In this document: piece by piece, positions 9,142 through 19,365 of the stretch | Layout of the letters: each line of letters begins with the position of its first letter | Position numbering within the stretch: the first letter of the stretch is position 1 | Origin: Bacteroides luhongzhouii | GTDB taxonomy: Bacteria > Bacteroidota > Bacteroidia > Bacteroidales > Bacteroidaceae | NCBI RefSeq assembly: GCF_009193295.2 | Contig: NZ_CP059973.1 | Location: forward strand, 5,696,089 to 5,760,088 | Reading direction: 5' to 3' | DNA length: 64,000 nucleotides | The notes under the pieces: generated by a model | What the model was told of the DNA's origin: nothing | Databases searched by the model: none | Seen by the model: only the letters and a program-made list of their open reading frames with translations | Translations under genes and position numbers: made by a program

Positions 9142-10968
9142 ATGAAAAGACTAACATTGATTTCATTGATTCTGAGTATGGTATTGACCTCTTGTAAAGA
9201 GTACGGTGAAGTAAGAATCATGCCTGAATTTAATAATAGCGGAACAGAGGTTGAACTCTACAAAAATGAAGGTTCCTCAAAAACAGTGGTAATATCCACT
9301 ACAGCAAATGAAGTGACAGCTGACTACAATGCCAACTGGCTCTCGGTAGATGCCAATAAACAACGTATCATCTATACAGCCCTTACGACTAACGAAACCG
9401 GTGAGGTGCGCTCTGCCACCGTCAAGTTAAATGCCGGAGAATTCTCTATGGAGGTGACGGTAAACCAGTTAGCGAAAGACGAGTCGGAAGTGAAGACATT
9501 AAAAGTCGGACAATTAACGGAAGATGGCCTTGGAATGATATTCTGGGTCGATCCAGATAATCAAGAAGCAGGTAAAGCCATTTCATTAGAACGTTGGGGC
9601 GGTAATCCGTTTGAAGCATCCATCAAATTGCACAATGCTTTCTCCATGATAAATGGTATCGAAAATACAGCTCTGTATACTGATGCCGGCAACAACGACG
9701 CAGCTGCTCTATGTACAAATTTGGGAGAGGGATGGTATCTGCCTGCATCTGAAGAATTAGGAGATTTATTTGATATCTATAACGGAATAGCACGCGACAA
9801 TGGATTTACAAATGCTACACCCAATCAAATCAGTGATGCTGAAAAGGCCTCCCGTGCTACATTTGATAAAAATTTAACCGACCTTGGAGGGGCAGTAATA
9901 AACGCAGCCGCAGAAAACGGTAACGGAGAAAGTTACTGGTCGAGTACGGAAAACGAAGACGGACAGAAAGCACGCTATGTACGTTTTGGAAAATACGGAA
10001 TGGATTATGGTGCCAAAACAGGTACAAGCCGTTTTGTACGTGCCATGAAAGTAATCGGTGACTATAAATTCCCTGAAGAACCTGCGACCTTATCTGTTTC
10101 ACCAATGCAGATAGAACTGACAAGTGAAGAAGGGGCTACAGCAGATGTCACAGTTAGCACAAACAAACCGTCGTTTGCATATGTCATTGAAGGTAACGGC
10201 AATACATGGCTTTCTGCAGTACAGAATGGAGATAAAATTAAATTTACAGCTTTATCTAAAAATAACAATGACGAAGCCCGTACAGCTATCGTAACAATAA
10301 CAGCCGGCAACGGCGATGCTCAAACTACAGCAACAGTAACCATAAGACAACAGAAAGAACAAACGGAAGCTGCTGCTTTCCAAATAGGAGATTTTGTAAA
10401 AATGGATGGTGGTACAGAACTGACTGAAGGCGGTATCGTATTTTGGGTAGAGGGTAACAATGCTAAAATTCTGTCTTTAAAGCGTAGTGCCACTGCCATA
10501 AATTGGGCTAACGAAGGATTTACAGACGCATTAGGTTTAACAGATCAGGAAGATGGTGAGGCTAATACTCAAAAGATGAGAGAGAGTGGCATAGCTGCTA
10601 ATATTCCGATTCTGGAATATTGTAAGGATGGTTGGTATTTACCTGCGAGAAATGAAATGGAAGCGGTATTTAATGCATATAACGGCGGCCCTTCACAAAG
10701 TAGCGGGCTGAAGCCTGATGCTATCAAACAGGAAGAAAAAGACGCTCGTGCAGCCTGGGATAAAATCCTCACTGATAATGGAGGTGATGTTATGAACGGA
10801 AAAGCTGACAATACTGCTGGTGACAGCTATTTCACCAGTACGGAAGCGGATGATGCCTCAAAAGTATTCTATGTACGTTTCGGACAGTGGAATCCCGGTT
10901 TGACCGGTGCCAAATATGCCAAATCTCCTGCAAGGTATGTACGTTGTATTCGAAAAATTTCCAAGTAA
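9142..10968 (+). CDS. Surface lipoprotein with two BACON and two Lcl-type C-type-lectin-like domains (probable glycan-binding protein)
   Basis: This 608-residue lipoprotein (signal ending MVLTSC) sits in the SusE/SusF position just after SusD. It is an internal duplication. A BACON-like Ig domain (about 30-115) is followed by a WYLPASEELGDLFDIYNG-containing domain (about 118-305), then a second BACON domain (about 312-405, TLSVSPMQIELTSEEG) and a second WYLPARNEMEAVFNAYNG domain (about 410-608). Both lectin-like repeats share the endings SYWSST/SYFTST, YVRFG and RYVR/RFVR. These repeats resemble the Lcl C-terminal/DUF1566 fold, a C-type-lectin-like shape. By position and architecture it should bind the PUL's polysaccharide at the surface; ligand and exact domain family are inferred. 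Confidence 0.7.
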   Translation: MKRLTLISLILSMVLTSCKEYGEVRIMPEFNNSGTEVELYKNEGSSKTVVISTTANEVTADYNANWLSVDANKQRIIYTALTTNETGEVRSATVKLNAGEFSMEVTVNQLAKDESEVKTLKVGQLTEDGLGMIFWVDPDNQEAGKAISLERWGGNPFEASIKLHNAFSMINGIENTALYTDAGNNDAAALCTNLGEGWYLPASEELGDLFDIYNGIARDNGFTNATPNQISDAEKASRATFDKNLTDLGGAVINAAAENGNGESYWSSTENEDGQKARYVRFGKYGMDYGAKTGTSRFVRAMKVIGDYKFPEEPATLSVSPMQIELTSEEGATADVTVSTNKPSFAYVIEGNGNTWLSAVQNGDKIKFTALSKNNNDEARTAIVTITAGNGDAQTTATVTIRQQKEQTEAAAFQIGDFVKMDGGTELTEGGIVFWVEGNNAKILSLKRSATAINWANEGFTDALGLTDQEDGEANTQKMRESGIAANIPILEYCKDGWYLPARNEMEAVFNAYNGGPSQSSGLKPDAIKQEEKDARAAWDKILTDNGGDVMNGKADNTAGDSYFTSTEADDASKVFYVRFGQWNPGLTGAKYAKSPARYVRCIRKISK

Positions 10969-10989
10969 AATCCCTTAAAGAAAACAATT

Positions 10990-12537
10990 ATGAAAGTTTA
11001 TTCATTCTATATCAAAGCATTGTTAGTTTGCCATGCCATACTCGCTTCATGTACAGATTATGTAGTGAAAGATCCTAATTTTATGCCGCCGGATGTTGTT
11101 GTTAATGACGACACTGGTAACAATGACATCATTGAAGGATTACCGACTCCCGGAGAAATGCAACCTTATAGTCCTTCACTCTTAGGCAAGCCTTATCGTC
11201 CGATAAAAGTTAAGTATTCCAATGAATTTCCACCAGTGACTAAATGGACGGAGAGTAATACCCGTATTGTCGCTTACATGGGAGAATACAAACCTATCAT
11301 TAAATCAGAAAGTGATTACAAAGCCATTACGAATAAGTATGGTAGTTTCGTTTCAGGAACCAAACAACAAGCCACAGGGCGTTTTTATGTAAAAAAAGTG
11401 AACGGTCGTTGGTGGATTATCGACCCTGAAGGTTATCCACATTATGAGAGAAGTGTCACTTCCATGCGTTATGGTTCTTCGGCACGCAATAAGGAAGCAT
11501 GGAACAAACGTTTTGGCACTGACGCCAAATGGATAGCAACATCACAAGCCGAATTGGCTAGTATCGGTTTCCACGGTACAGGAGCCTTTTGCACGAATAC
11601 ATATGGAAAGATTCAAACTCATAATTCTTCCATTCCTAATTCTCCGTTAACGTTGACTCCCTCATTCGGATTTTTAGGACAATTCAGGTCACAAAATGGT
11701 CATACTTATCCAGGCAACACATCGGATAATGAATTGGGGCTGGTACTTTATGATGACTGGGCCGATTTTTGTAAGAAATATGTAAATACGTCTTTAGCTC
11801 CTTATTTGCAGGATGCCAACGTATTGGGTTTCTTCTCGGACAATGAAATCAATTTCTCATCACAGAATTCCAGGATTTTAGACCGTTTTCTAGCACTTAC
11901 AGATAAAACTGACGTAGCCTATCTAGCGGCAAAGAAATTTATGGATGAGAAAGGGGCAACGGGAGTGACAGATAACCTGAACAGTGAATTTGCAGGACGG
12001 TTAGCCGAAATTTACTATAAAGGAGTAAAGGATGCCATTAAGGAGGCTGACCCGGACATGATGTATCTGGGCACACGCCTGCACGGTACTCCCAAATATA
12101 TGAAAGATGTGGTGGCCGCCGCAGGTAAATACTGTGACATCATATCCATCAATTACTACAGTCGTTGGAGCCCGGAACTGGACTCGTATGTTAAAAACTG
12201 GGGAGAATGGACAGATACTCCATTCCTAGTTACCGAATTTTATACAAAAGGACAGGATTCCGATTTGAATAATCTATCAGGGGCCGGGTTCACGGTTCCG
12301 ACTCAGAACGATCGAGCATATGCTTATCAACATTTTACACTTGGATTGCTTGAAGCAAAAAATTGTGTGGGATGGCATTGGTTCAAGTATCAGGATGACG
12401 ACGGTACGGATAACAGCGGAAAACCGGCTAATAAAGGAGTGTATGACAATCATTATGAGATGTATCCTTACTTGGGCAAGTTTATGCAGGAAGTGAATTA
12501 CAATGTCTATAATCTAATTGAATATTTCGACAAATAG
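10990..12537 (+). CDS. Agarase-like clan GH-A glycoside hydrolase, lipoprotein
   Basis: This 515-residue protein has a lipoprotein signal (AILASC) and a linker rich in Asp, Asn and Pro. The enzyme domain begins near GRFYVKKVNGRWWIIDPEGYPHY, a block typical of beta-agarase/GH50-like clan GH-A proteins. Glu286 in FFSDNEINF fits the acid/base and Glu416 in FLVTEFYTKG the nucleophile; GWHWFKYQDDD near the C-terminus is also agarase-like. It is likely displayed on the cell surface, where it could start cleavage of the polysaccharide or trim beta-galactoside-type linkages. Despite the resemblance there is no evidence that agarose is the substrate; similar proteins occur in PULs for other glycans. 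It starts 21 bases after the binding protein. Confidence 0.65.
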   Translation: MKVYSFYIKALLVCHAILASCTDYVVKDPNFMPPDVVVNDDTGNNDIIEGLPTPGEMQPYSPSLLGKPYRPIKVKYSNEFPPVTKWTESNTRIVAYMGEYKPIIKSESDYKAITNKYGSFVSGTKQQATGRFYVKKVNGRWWIIDPEGYPHYERSVTSMRYGSSARNKEAWNKRFGTDAKWIATSQAELASIGFHGTGAFCTNTYGKIQTHNSSIPNSPLTLTPSFGFLGQFRSQNGHTYPGNTSDNELGLVLYDDWADFCKKYVNTSLAPYLQDANVLGFFSDNEINFSSQNSRILDRFLALTDKTDVAYLAAKKFMDEKGATGVTDNLNSEFAGRLAEIYYKGVKDAIKEADPDMMYLGTRLHGTPKYMKDVVAAAGKYCDIISINYYSRWSPELDSYVKNWGEWTDTPFLVTEFYTKGQDSDLNNLSGAGFTVPTQNDRAYAYQHFTLGLLEAKNCVGWHWFKYQDDDGTDNSGKPANKGVYDNHYEMYPYLGKFMQEVNYNVYNLIEYFDK

Positions 12538-12578
12538 AATAAGTTTATAATAAAAGGAACAAGTATAAATCCTTTAAA

Positions 12579-14966
12579 ATGATGGTAATGAAAAATAGAA
12601 AGAAAATGTTAATTATAAGTCTGACTCTGCTGGCCGGTTTTACCTGTTCGGCAGGGACAGTGACAAAGGGCATGAAGAAGGTCATTGATGACGCTCTTGA
12701 TTTTTCTGTCAAACAGTCAATGTCCATGTTCAATGAGATGAAAGATCAAAAAGGCATACTTCCGAGAACAGCGGAAAATGGCAAGATGATTACATGCGAA
12801 TCTGCCTGGTGGACAAGTGGCTTTTATCCGGGTAGCCTTTGGTATTGTTACGAATATAGTAATGACCCTCAGATAAGGGCTGCCGCAGAAGAAATGACTT
12901 CACGTGTGGAAAAACAGAAATATACAACCAGTAATCATGATGTTGGTTTTATCATCAATTGCAGCTTTGGAAATGGGTATCGTCTCACGCACAATGAAAC
13001 ATATAGGGAAGTAATAGAGACTGCTGCAAAATCATTGTCGACCCGTTTTCATCCGGTAACAGGATGCACCCGTTCCTGGAATAGCAAAAAATGGCAATTC
13101 TCTGTTATCATTGATAATATGATGAATTTGGAACTACTCAATGTAGCCTCTTCCCTAACCGGAGACAACACTTACTATAATATGGCCAAATCGCATGCAG
13201 ACCAGACAATGATTAATCATTTCCGCCCTGATGGAAGTTCGTACCACGTGGTAAGCTATGACACGATTACGGGAAAAGTTCTGAATCAAGTGACACATCA
13301 GGGAGTAAACGATCAGTCTTCTTGGTCACGTGGACAAGCATGGGGCTTATATGGCTTTACAATGATGTACCGGCAGACCGGTAAAAAAGAATATTTGAAT
13401 CACGCTATCAAGATTGGCAAATTCATTATGAATCATCCGCGTCTGCCTAAGGATAAGATTCCTTATTGGGATTTCGATGCTCCCAACATTCCTAAAGAAG
13501 ACCGTGATGCCTCTGCTGGTGCCATCATGGCATCAGCCTATGTAGAATTGAGCACTTATGTAGAAGGGGAACTAAGCAAACAGTTCCTCACAATAGCCGA
13601 ACAACAGATAAAATCGTTAGCTTCTCCTGCTTATCGCGCAAAAAAAGTAGGCGATAATAACCATTATATTATCAAACATTGTACGGGCTTCATGGCTAAA
13701 CAATATGAAATTGATGCCCCTCTGACTTATGCAGACTATTATTTTATAGAGGCATTAATCAGATATAAAAAACTACTGGAAAATCGTCCGGTAGTTGAAA
13801 CAATAACAGCTTTCTCGGAGAATTCGGACCGTTCTCTCTGGTTAAGTTCACTCCATCGCATTTCCTACCCGCTGTTAACGAACATGGCAAAAGGGGAACT
13901 TCGGAAGAATATGCCAGTTGAATCTATCGCTGCTGATATACAAAAAAGAAAAGAGGTTACGCATTTGGAGGCTTTAGGAAGATTAATTACCGGAATCTCA
14001 ACATGGTTGGAATTAGGACCAGACAATACGATAGAAGGCAAACTACGTGCTGAATATATTGATTTAGCCTTGAAATCCATTTCTAATGGAGTAAATCCAC
14101 AATCTCCTGATTATCTGAACTTCAATAACGGACGCCAACCATTAGTCGATGCTGCATTTCTTGCTCACGGCTTGCTTAGAGCACGCACGCAATTATGGGA
14201 CAAACTTGATAAGACGACTCAAGAACGAGTCATTAAGGAACTTAAATCATCGAGAGTAATAAAGCCTTCTGAAACCAATTGGCTATTTTTCGCAGCAATG
14301 GTGGAGGCTGCCTTGAAAGAATTTACCGGCGAATGGGAATATGAGCGTGTAAAATACGCTTGCGATCGTTTTGCACAATGGTATAAAGGGGACGGTTGGT
14401 ATGGTGATGGTGCTGATTTTCACCTGGATTATTACAATAGCTTCGTCATACATCCCATGATGGTCGAAGTTTTGGAAATAATGAAGAAAAACGGTATAGA
14501 AAGCTCTATACCTTATGATCTTGAACTCGAACGTTATGCACGCTATGCCGAACAACAAGAAAGACTGATATCACCCGAAGGTACATTTCCAATAGTAGGT
14601 CGTTCATTGGCTTATCGATTCGGTGCATTTCATGCATTGTCTGATGTTGCCTACAGGAAATTGCTTCCTGAAAGGGTAAAGCCGGGCCAAGTAAGATCCG
14701 CTTTGTCCGCTATCATCAATCGTCAGGTTAATGCACCCGGAACATTTAATCCTGAAGGCTGGCTACGGGTAGGTTTTGCCGGATATCAACCCCATATAGG
14801 TGAGACATACATATCGACAGGCAGTCTGTATCTATGTACAGCCGTATTTATCGCTCTTGGTTTACCGGAGTCTGACGAGTTTTGGTCTTCTCCTTCTGCA
14901 GATTGGACCTGTAAAAAAGGCTGGGCTGGTGTTGATTTAAATGTAGATAAAGCCTTGAAAAAATAG
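12579..14966 (+). CDS. GH88-like unsaturated glucuronyl hydrolase fused to a C-terminal DUF2264 domain
   Basis: This 795-residue fusion begins with a signal peptide (cleavage near FTCSAG). ATGs at 12579, 12582 and 12588 are all possible; I keep the first. Residues about 25-400 are GH88-like: NHDVGF and IIDNMMNLELL carry the two expected catalytic aspartates, and WSRGQAWGLYGFTMMYRQT is a family block. GH88 enzymes release 4,5-unsaturated uronic acid from oligosaccharides made by polysaccharide lyases. Residues about 412-795 are a full DUF2264 domain (THLEALGRL, WLELGPDNT, GDGADFHLDYYNS) matching those in the sulfatase fusion and the stand-alone gene downstream. Some DUF2264 proteins are, to my knowledge, classed as GH154 beta-glucuronidases, so two uronic-acid activities in one periplasmic chain are plausible. 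Confidence 0.8.
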   Translation: MMVMKNRKKMLIISLTLLAGFTCSAGTVTKGMKKVIDDALDFSVKQSMSMFNEMKDQKGILPRTAENGKMITCESAWWTSGFYPGSLWYCYEYSNDPQIRAAAEEMTSRVEKQKYTTSNHDVGFIINCSFGNGYRLTHNETYREVIETAAKSLSTRFHPVTGCTRSWNSKKWQFSVIIDNMMNLELLNVASSLTGDNTYYNMAKSHADQTMINHFRPDGSSYHVVSYDTITGKVLNQVTHQGVNDQSSWSRGQAWGLYGFTMMYRQTGKKEYLNHAIKIGKFIMNHPRLPKDKIPYWDFDAPNIPKEDRDASAGAIMASAYVELSTYVEGELSKQFLTIAEQQIKSLASPAYRAKKVGDNNHYIIKHCTGFMAKQYEIDAPLTYADYYFIEALIRYKKLLENRPVVETITAFSENSDRSLWLSSLHRISYPLLTNMAKGELRKNMPVESIAADIQKRKEVTHLEALGRLITGISTWLELGPDNTIEGKLRAEYIDLALKSISNGVNPQSPDYLNFNNGRQPLVDAAFLAHGLLRARTQLWDKLDKTTQERVIKELKSSRVIKPSETNWLFFAAMVEAALKEFTGEWEYERVKYACDRFAQWYKGDGWYGDGADFHLDYYNSFVIHPMMVEVLEIMKKNGIESSIPYDLELERYARYAEQQERLISPEGTFPIVGRSLAYRFGAFHALSDVAYRKLLPERVKPGQVRSALSAIINRQVNAPGTFNPEGWLRVGFAGYQPHIGETYISTGSLYLCTAVFIALGLPESDEFWSSPSADWTCKKGWAGVDLNVDKALKK

Positions 14967-14985
14967 GATAAAAAGAAGGACATTC

Positions 14986-16788
14986 ATGAAAAATATATTA
15001 TCTATTTTATTTGCTTCAGTAGTTTTGTTTTCCTGCTCAGAGAATAAATCAGTAAGAAAACAAACGACCTTCTGTAATCCGATCAATCTGGATTATGGCT
15101 GGGGAAACTTTCAGACAAGAGAAAAAAAAGCCCGTTCCGCAGCCGATCCCGTCATCGTATTGTTTAAAAACAAATACTACTTGTTTACCACGATGGACAT
15201 TGGTGGTTATCGCGTATCTGACGATTTAATCACATGGAAGAATATATACTTTAATCCGGAGGTAAAGACGTCGGCTCTTGATGTCGATCATTATGTAGCA
15301 CCTGCCGTGGCAGCCGACGAAAACTATGTATACTTCATTAATTTCACCAGAGACCGTACCAAGAAAACGGTAGATGTCATTCGCTCATCCGATCCGGAAA
15401 ATGGGAAATGGGAAAAATGTGGCGAAGTAAGACGTATGGCCGATCCTTGTTTATTTATTGACAATGGGCGCTTCTTTTTCTATTATGGTTTAGGTGGAAC
15501 TCAATCTACTACTTTCTTCGAAGTAGATCCTGCCACATTCAAAGAGATAGAAGGCTCTAAAAAGGTCTTGAGAGAATATGTAACAGATATCAATCAGTGT
15601 AAATCGGGCTATCATTTTGGACGTAGAGAGTTGTATGATGAAATTGATGCCTCTGCCTGGCAGGGAAAATTCTCCAAAGTACCATGTCCTGAAGGTGCAT
15701 GGATTGTGAAGAACAAAAACAAATATTACCTGCAATATGCCACTCCAGGTACTATCTGCAATTGGTATTGTGATGTGGTTCTGGAGAGTGATAGTGTAAA
15801 TGGTGGTTTTGTAGAACAAGCTTATAATCCTGTATCTCTAAAAGTCGGTGGTTTTATCGGAGGAGCCGGACATAGTTGTGTATTTAAAGACAAATACGAA
15901 AATTGGTGGCAAGTCACCTCCATGTGGGTGGGTAATCATGACGAATTTGAAAGAAGAATAGGTTTATTCCCTGTTTCTTTTGATGATAAAGGAAGAATGA
16001 GAACCCATACTGTCTTAGGGGATTATCCCATGTCACTACCTCAAAAGAAATTCAATCCTCAAGATATTTCCGCTTTTGGCTGGATGCTCCAATCCTATCA
16101 TAAAAAGAGTACGGCGTCTTCTTCATTACCGGGTTTCGAACCGGAAAAGGCAGTGGATGAAAATGTTCGCACCTGGTGGTCGGCTACAAGTGGCAAAGTA
16201 GGTGAATATTTCATAATGGACTTAGGCAAGAAGATTCGTATGAATTCCGTTCAGATAAACTTTGCTGAACAAGACATAAACCCTGATGCTCCCAAAGAAA
16301 CAGATTATCACGCTTATAAGCTATACGTATCCGACAATGGAAGAGATTGGAAACTAATAGTGGATAAATCAAAGAATATGGTTGCCATACCGCATGAATA
16401 TGTTGAATTCCCTAAGCCGATAGAAACTTCTTTTGTTAAAATAGAGAATGTCCATACTCCCAAAGAAGGCAAGTTTGCTTTATTGGATTTACGCGTGTTC
16501 GGTTTCGGCTATTCGGACAAACCGGAAATTGTAAAAGAGCTGTCAGTAAAAAGAAACAAAGACGATGAAAGATATGCTTCGCTTAGCTGGAATAAAGTAT
16601 CCGATGCTGATGGTTATCTTGTTCGCTTTGGTTATCAGCCCGATTTCCTTAATCAATGCATCCAGGTCAAAGATAAAGAAACGACCGATTTACAGCTCCA
16701 CATCCTTACCAAAGGCGTACAGTATCATTACCGCGTTGACAGCTATAATGACAGTGGAATTACAGAAGGTATCGTTATCTCTGAATAA
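14986..16788 (+). CDS. GH43-like five-bladed-propeller glycoside hydrolase with F5/8C and FN3-like domains, lipoprotein
   Basis: This is a 600-residue lipoprotein (signal ending VLFSC). Residues about 25-340 look like a GH43/clan GH-F-type propeller: AADPVIVLFKNKYYLF supplies an N-terminal Asp, MADPCLFIDNGRFFFYYG a second Asp, and CPEGAWIVKNKNKYYLQY the candidate acid Glu. Residues about 370-510 form an F5/8 type C module (EPEKAVDENVRTWWSATSG), and about 520-600 resemble a fibronectin type III domain. GH43-type enzymes remove arabinofuranose, xylose or galactose residues; the sequence does not say which. It lies 19 bases after the GH88 fusion and 6 bases before the sulfatase fusion, so it is clearly in the same operon. 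Confidence 0.65.
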   Translation: MKNILSILFASVVLFSCSENKSVRKQTTFCNPINLDYGWGNFQTREKKARSAADPVIVLFKNKYYLFTTMDIGGYRVSDDLITWKNIYFNPEVKTSALDVDHYVAPAVAADENYVYFINFTRDRTKKTVDVIRSSDPENGKWEKCGEVRRMADPCLFIDNGRFFFYYGLGGTQSTTFFEVDPATFKEIEGSKKVLREYVTDINQCKSGYHFGRRELYDEIDASAWQGKFSKVPCPEGAWIVKNKNKYYLQYATPGTICNWYCDVVLESDSVNGGFVEQAYNPVSLKVGGFIGGAGHSCVFKDKYENWWQVTSMWVGNHDEFERRIGLFPVSFDDKGRMRTHTVLGDYPMSLPQKKFNPQDISAFGWMLQSYHKKSTASSSLPGFEPEKAVDENVRTWWSATSGKVGEYFIMDLGKKIRMNSVQINFAEQDINPDAPKETDYHAYKLYVSDNGRDWKLIVDKSKNMVAIPHEYVEFPKPIETSFVKIENVHTPKEGKFALLDLRVFGFGYSDKPEIVKELSVKRNKDDERYASLSWNKVSDADGYLVRFGYQPDFLNQCIQVKDKETTDLQLHILTKGVQYHYRVDSYNDSGITEGIVISE

Positions 16789-16794
16789 AAAGAT

Positions 16795-19356
16795 ATGAAC
16801 AAGAAACTGCTTATTTACCCCCTACTCTTTTCTGCCGGGCTATTGCAAGCCCGGCAGAAACCTAATGTTGTGATTATTTTTACAGACGATCAGGGTTATC
16901 AGGACCTTGGTTGTTATGGTTCGCCATTGATACAGACACCCTTTATTGACCGCATGGCAAAGGAAGGCATAAAGTTGACAGATTTTTACGTATCATCTTC
17001 CGTATCAAGCGCCTCACGTGCAGGACTTCTGACCGGCAGATTAAATACACGGAACGGAGTAAAAGGGGTATTTTTTCCCGAATCTGAAGGCATGCCTTCG
17101 GAAGAAATCACTTTAGCCGAAGCATTGAAAGAGCAAGGTTACACAACCGGTTGCTTTGGCAAATGGCATTTAGGTGATTTAAAGGGACATTTACCCACAG
17201 ACCAAGGATTTGACTACTACTATGGTATACCATACAGTAATGATATGTATATCGGCCCTTCCCAGCAATTTGCTTCCAATGTAACCTTCAGAGAAGGCTA
17301 TAATTTGTCAAAAGCCAAAGAAGACCAAGAATTTGTGAGAACTTCCGGTAGAGCAGATATAAAAAAAAGGTTGAACAACGCTTCTCCACTATTTGAAGGA
17401 GATAAAATTATTGAGTATCCCTGCGACCAGTCTACTACCACCCGACGTTATTTTGATCATGCCATAGATTTTATAGAAAATAATCCGGAGCAACCTTTCT
17501 TCGTCTATATCACACCGTCAATGCCTCATGTACCGTTATTTGCCTCCGAGCAATTTAAAGGTAAAAGCAAACGAGGACTCTACGGTGATGTTGTAGAAGA
17601 AATTGATTGGAATGTAGGCCGTTTACTCGATTACCTGGACAAAAAGAAATTAGCAGAAAACACTTTAGTTATTTTCGCGTCGGATAACGGACCGTGGTTG
17701 TCTTTCAAAGAAGACGGAGGTTCCGCTGAGCCATTACGAGGCGGTAAGTTCTCTTATTATGAAGGAGGTGTCAGAGTTCCTTGTATCCTCCGTTGGAAAG
17801 GGAATATACCTGCCGGTGTAACTAGTGACGCAATAGTTGCCAGCATCGACCTTTTTCCTACAATCATGCACTATGCAGGTTGCCAATCCTTCAAACAAAA
17901 GATTGACGGTATAAATATTTCATCCTTTCTCAAAAATCCCTCTCTACGGTTACGTGACGAATATGTTTATGTAAAAGGTGGTGAAGTTCACGGTATACGC
18001 AAAGGGGATTGGGTCTATTTGCCTAAAACAGGTAATAGTAAGTTTAAAATAGGAGATGTTCCCGAATTGTTTAATCTAAAACAGGACATCGGAGAATTGA
18101 ATAATCTTCATCTACAATATCCGGACAAAGTAAAAGAGCTGCAGGAAGTGATGAAGAAGTATCAATCAACTTCTACTATGCCATATACACAAGTACGTGA
18201 TACTCTTAATGATGACAGACAATATTGGATTCAGACACTCGTGAAAATAGCTGATCCGGTGATAAGCAATCTTAGCAAAGACCAACTGAAAAAGAATATT
18301 CCTGTCGGGCGTTCGTCATCAGCTTTGGCCAGCAGCCGGGAGTTTATCACTCACATGGAGGCTGTAGGCAGAACTATCGCAGGAATAGCACCTTGGTTGG
18401 AACTTGGACCGGACAATACTCCGGAAGGCAAGCTACGTGAAAAATATATTAAAATGACGTGCAAGGCTCTGGCAAACTCTGTAAACCCGGAATCAAATGA
18501 TTATTTCAACAGCACAGCTACCCGTCAGATATTAGTAAACAGTGCATTCTTAATACAGGGGTTATTGCAAGCACCTACACAGTTATGGGGGAATCTGGAT
18601 GACACCACCCGTAAAAGACTCATTGAACAGTGGAAATCGACCCGTACGATGAAACCAGGAAATAACAATTGGTTGTTATTTTCTGCTATGGTGGAATGCG
18701 GATTAAAAGAATTTTCCGGAGAATGGAATTTTCCGACAGTAGAAAGAGCCTTGACGTCTCATAGAGAATGGTATAAAGGAGATGGAGTTTATGGAGATGG
18801 GGCAGATTTTCATTTAGATTATTATAATAGCTATGTTATCCATCCTATGTTACTGCAAATCCTGAAAGTGACAGTAAAACAGAAACCGTCCTTCCAGTCA
18901 TTTCTGAATGAAGAATGGATACGATTTATTCGTTATGCCGAAATTCAAGAGCGCATGATAGCTCCCGATGGCAGCTATCCGGTACTAGGCCGTTCAGTTA
19001 GTTACCGTTCGGCAGCATTCCAAGTTTTGGGAGCATGTGCCTTATTCGGAAAACTTCCGGAATCATTGAAGCCCGGACAAGTACGTGGAGCCATGACAGC
19101 CATGCTTAAGCGTCTTTTTGAGCAGCCGGGAACTTTCGATAAAGAAGGTTGGCTGACGATCGGAGTTTGTGGCGAACAACCAGAATTAGGGGATATTTAT
19201 CTGTCTACTCCTTGCGTTTATCTGTGTTCATTAGGTTTCCTGCCCTTAGGACTCCCTCCCAATGCCCCTTTTTGGTGCAACCCTGTTGAACCATGGACAA
19301 GTATAAAAGCATTTGGCGGTATAGATTTTCCAATAGACAAGTTTATTAAACCATAA
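16795..19356 (+). CDS. S1 family sulfatase fused to a C-terminal DUF2264 domain
   Basis: An 853-residue fusion with an N-terminal signal peptide. Residues about 23-470 are a formylglycine-dependent S1 sulfatase: IIFTDDQGYQDLG supplies metal-binding aspartates, SSASR (Ser71 to Arg75) followed by GLLTGR is the serine-type activation motif, and FASDNGPW is a further metal site. A Ser-type site needs the anaerobic maturase anSME, which is not in the window. Residues about 473-853 are a complete DUF2264 domain (WLELGPDNT, YGDGADFHLDYYNSYVIHP, RYAEIQERMIAPDG). Joining desulfation to a probable uronic-acid-acting domain suggests sequential removal of sulfate and a sugar from the same chain end. The ATG lies 6 bases after the preceding stop. 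Confidence 0.85.
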   Translation: MNKKLLIYPLLFSAGLLQARQKPNVVIIFTDDQGYQDLGCYGSPLIQTPFIDRMAKEGIKLTDFYVSSSVSSASRAGLLTGRLNTRNGVKGVFFPESEGMPSEEITLAEALKEQGYTTGCFGKWHLGDLKGHLPTDQGFDYYYGIPYSNDMYIGPSQQFASNVTFREGYNLSKAKEDQEFVRTSGRADIKKRLNNASPLFEGDKIIEYPCDQSTTTRRYFDHAIDFIENNPEQPFFVYITPSMPHVPLFASEQFKGKSKRGLYGDVVEEIDWNVGRLLDYLDKKKLAENTLVIFASDNGPWLSFKEDGGSAEPLRGGKFSYYEGGVRVPCILRWKGNIPAGVTSDAIVASIDLFPTIMHYAGCQSFKQKIDGINISSFLKNPSLRLRDEYVYVKGGEVHGIRKGDWVYLPKTGNSKFKIGDVPELFNLKQDIGELNNLHLQYPDKVKELQEVMKKYQSTSTMPYTQVRDTLNDDRQYWIQTLVKIADPVISNLSKDQLKKNIPVGRSSSALASSREFITHMEAVGRTIAGIAPWLELGPDNTPEGKLREKYIKMTCKALANSVNPESNDYFNSTATRQILVNSAFLIQGLLQAPTQLWGNLDDTTRKRLIEQWKSTRTMKPGNNNWLLFSAMVECGLKEFSGEWNFPTVERALTSHREWYKGDGVYGDGADFHLDYYNSYVIHPMLLQILKVTVKQKPSFQSFLNEEWIRFIRYAEIQERMIAPDGSYPVLGRSVSYRSAAFQVLGACALFGKLPESLKPGQVRGAMTAMLKRLFEQPGTFDKEGWLTIGVCGEQPELGDIYLSTPCVYLCSLGFLPLGLPPNAPFWCNPVEPWTSIKAFGGIDFPIDKFIKP

Positions 19357-19365
19357 AATAAAATC

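Noticed and set aside
10990..12537. An agar/porphyran utilisation locus
   Set aside because: Agarase-like blocks are present, but no GH16 agarase/porphyranase, GH117 or typical partners are seen, and agarase-like proteins occur in other PULs.
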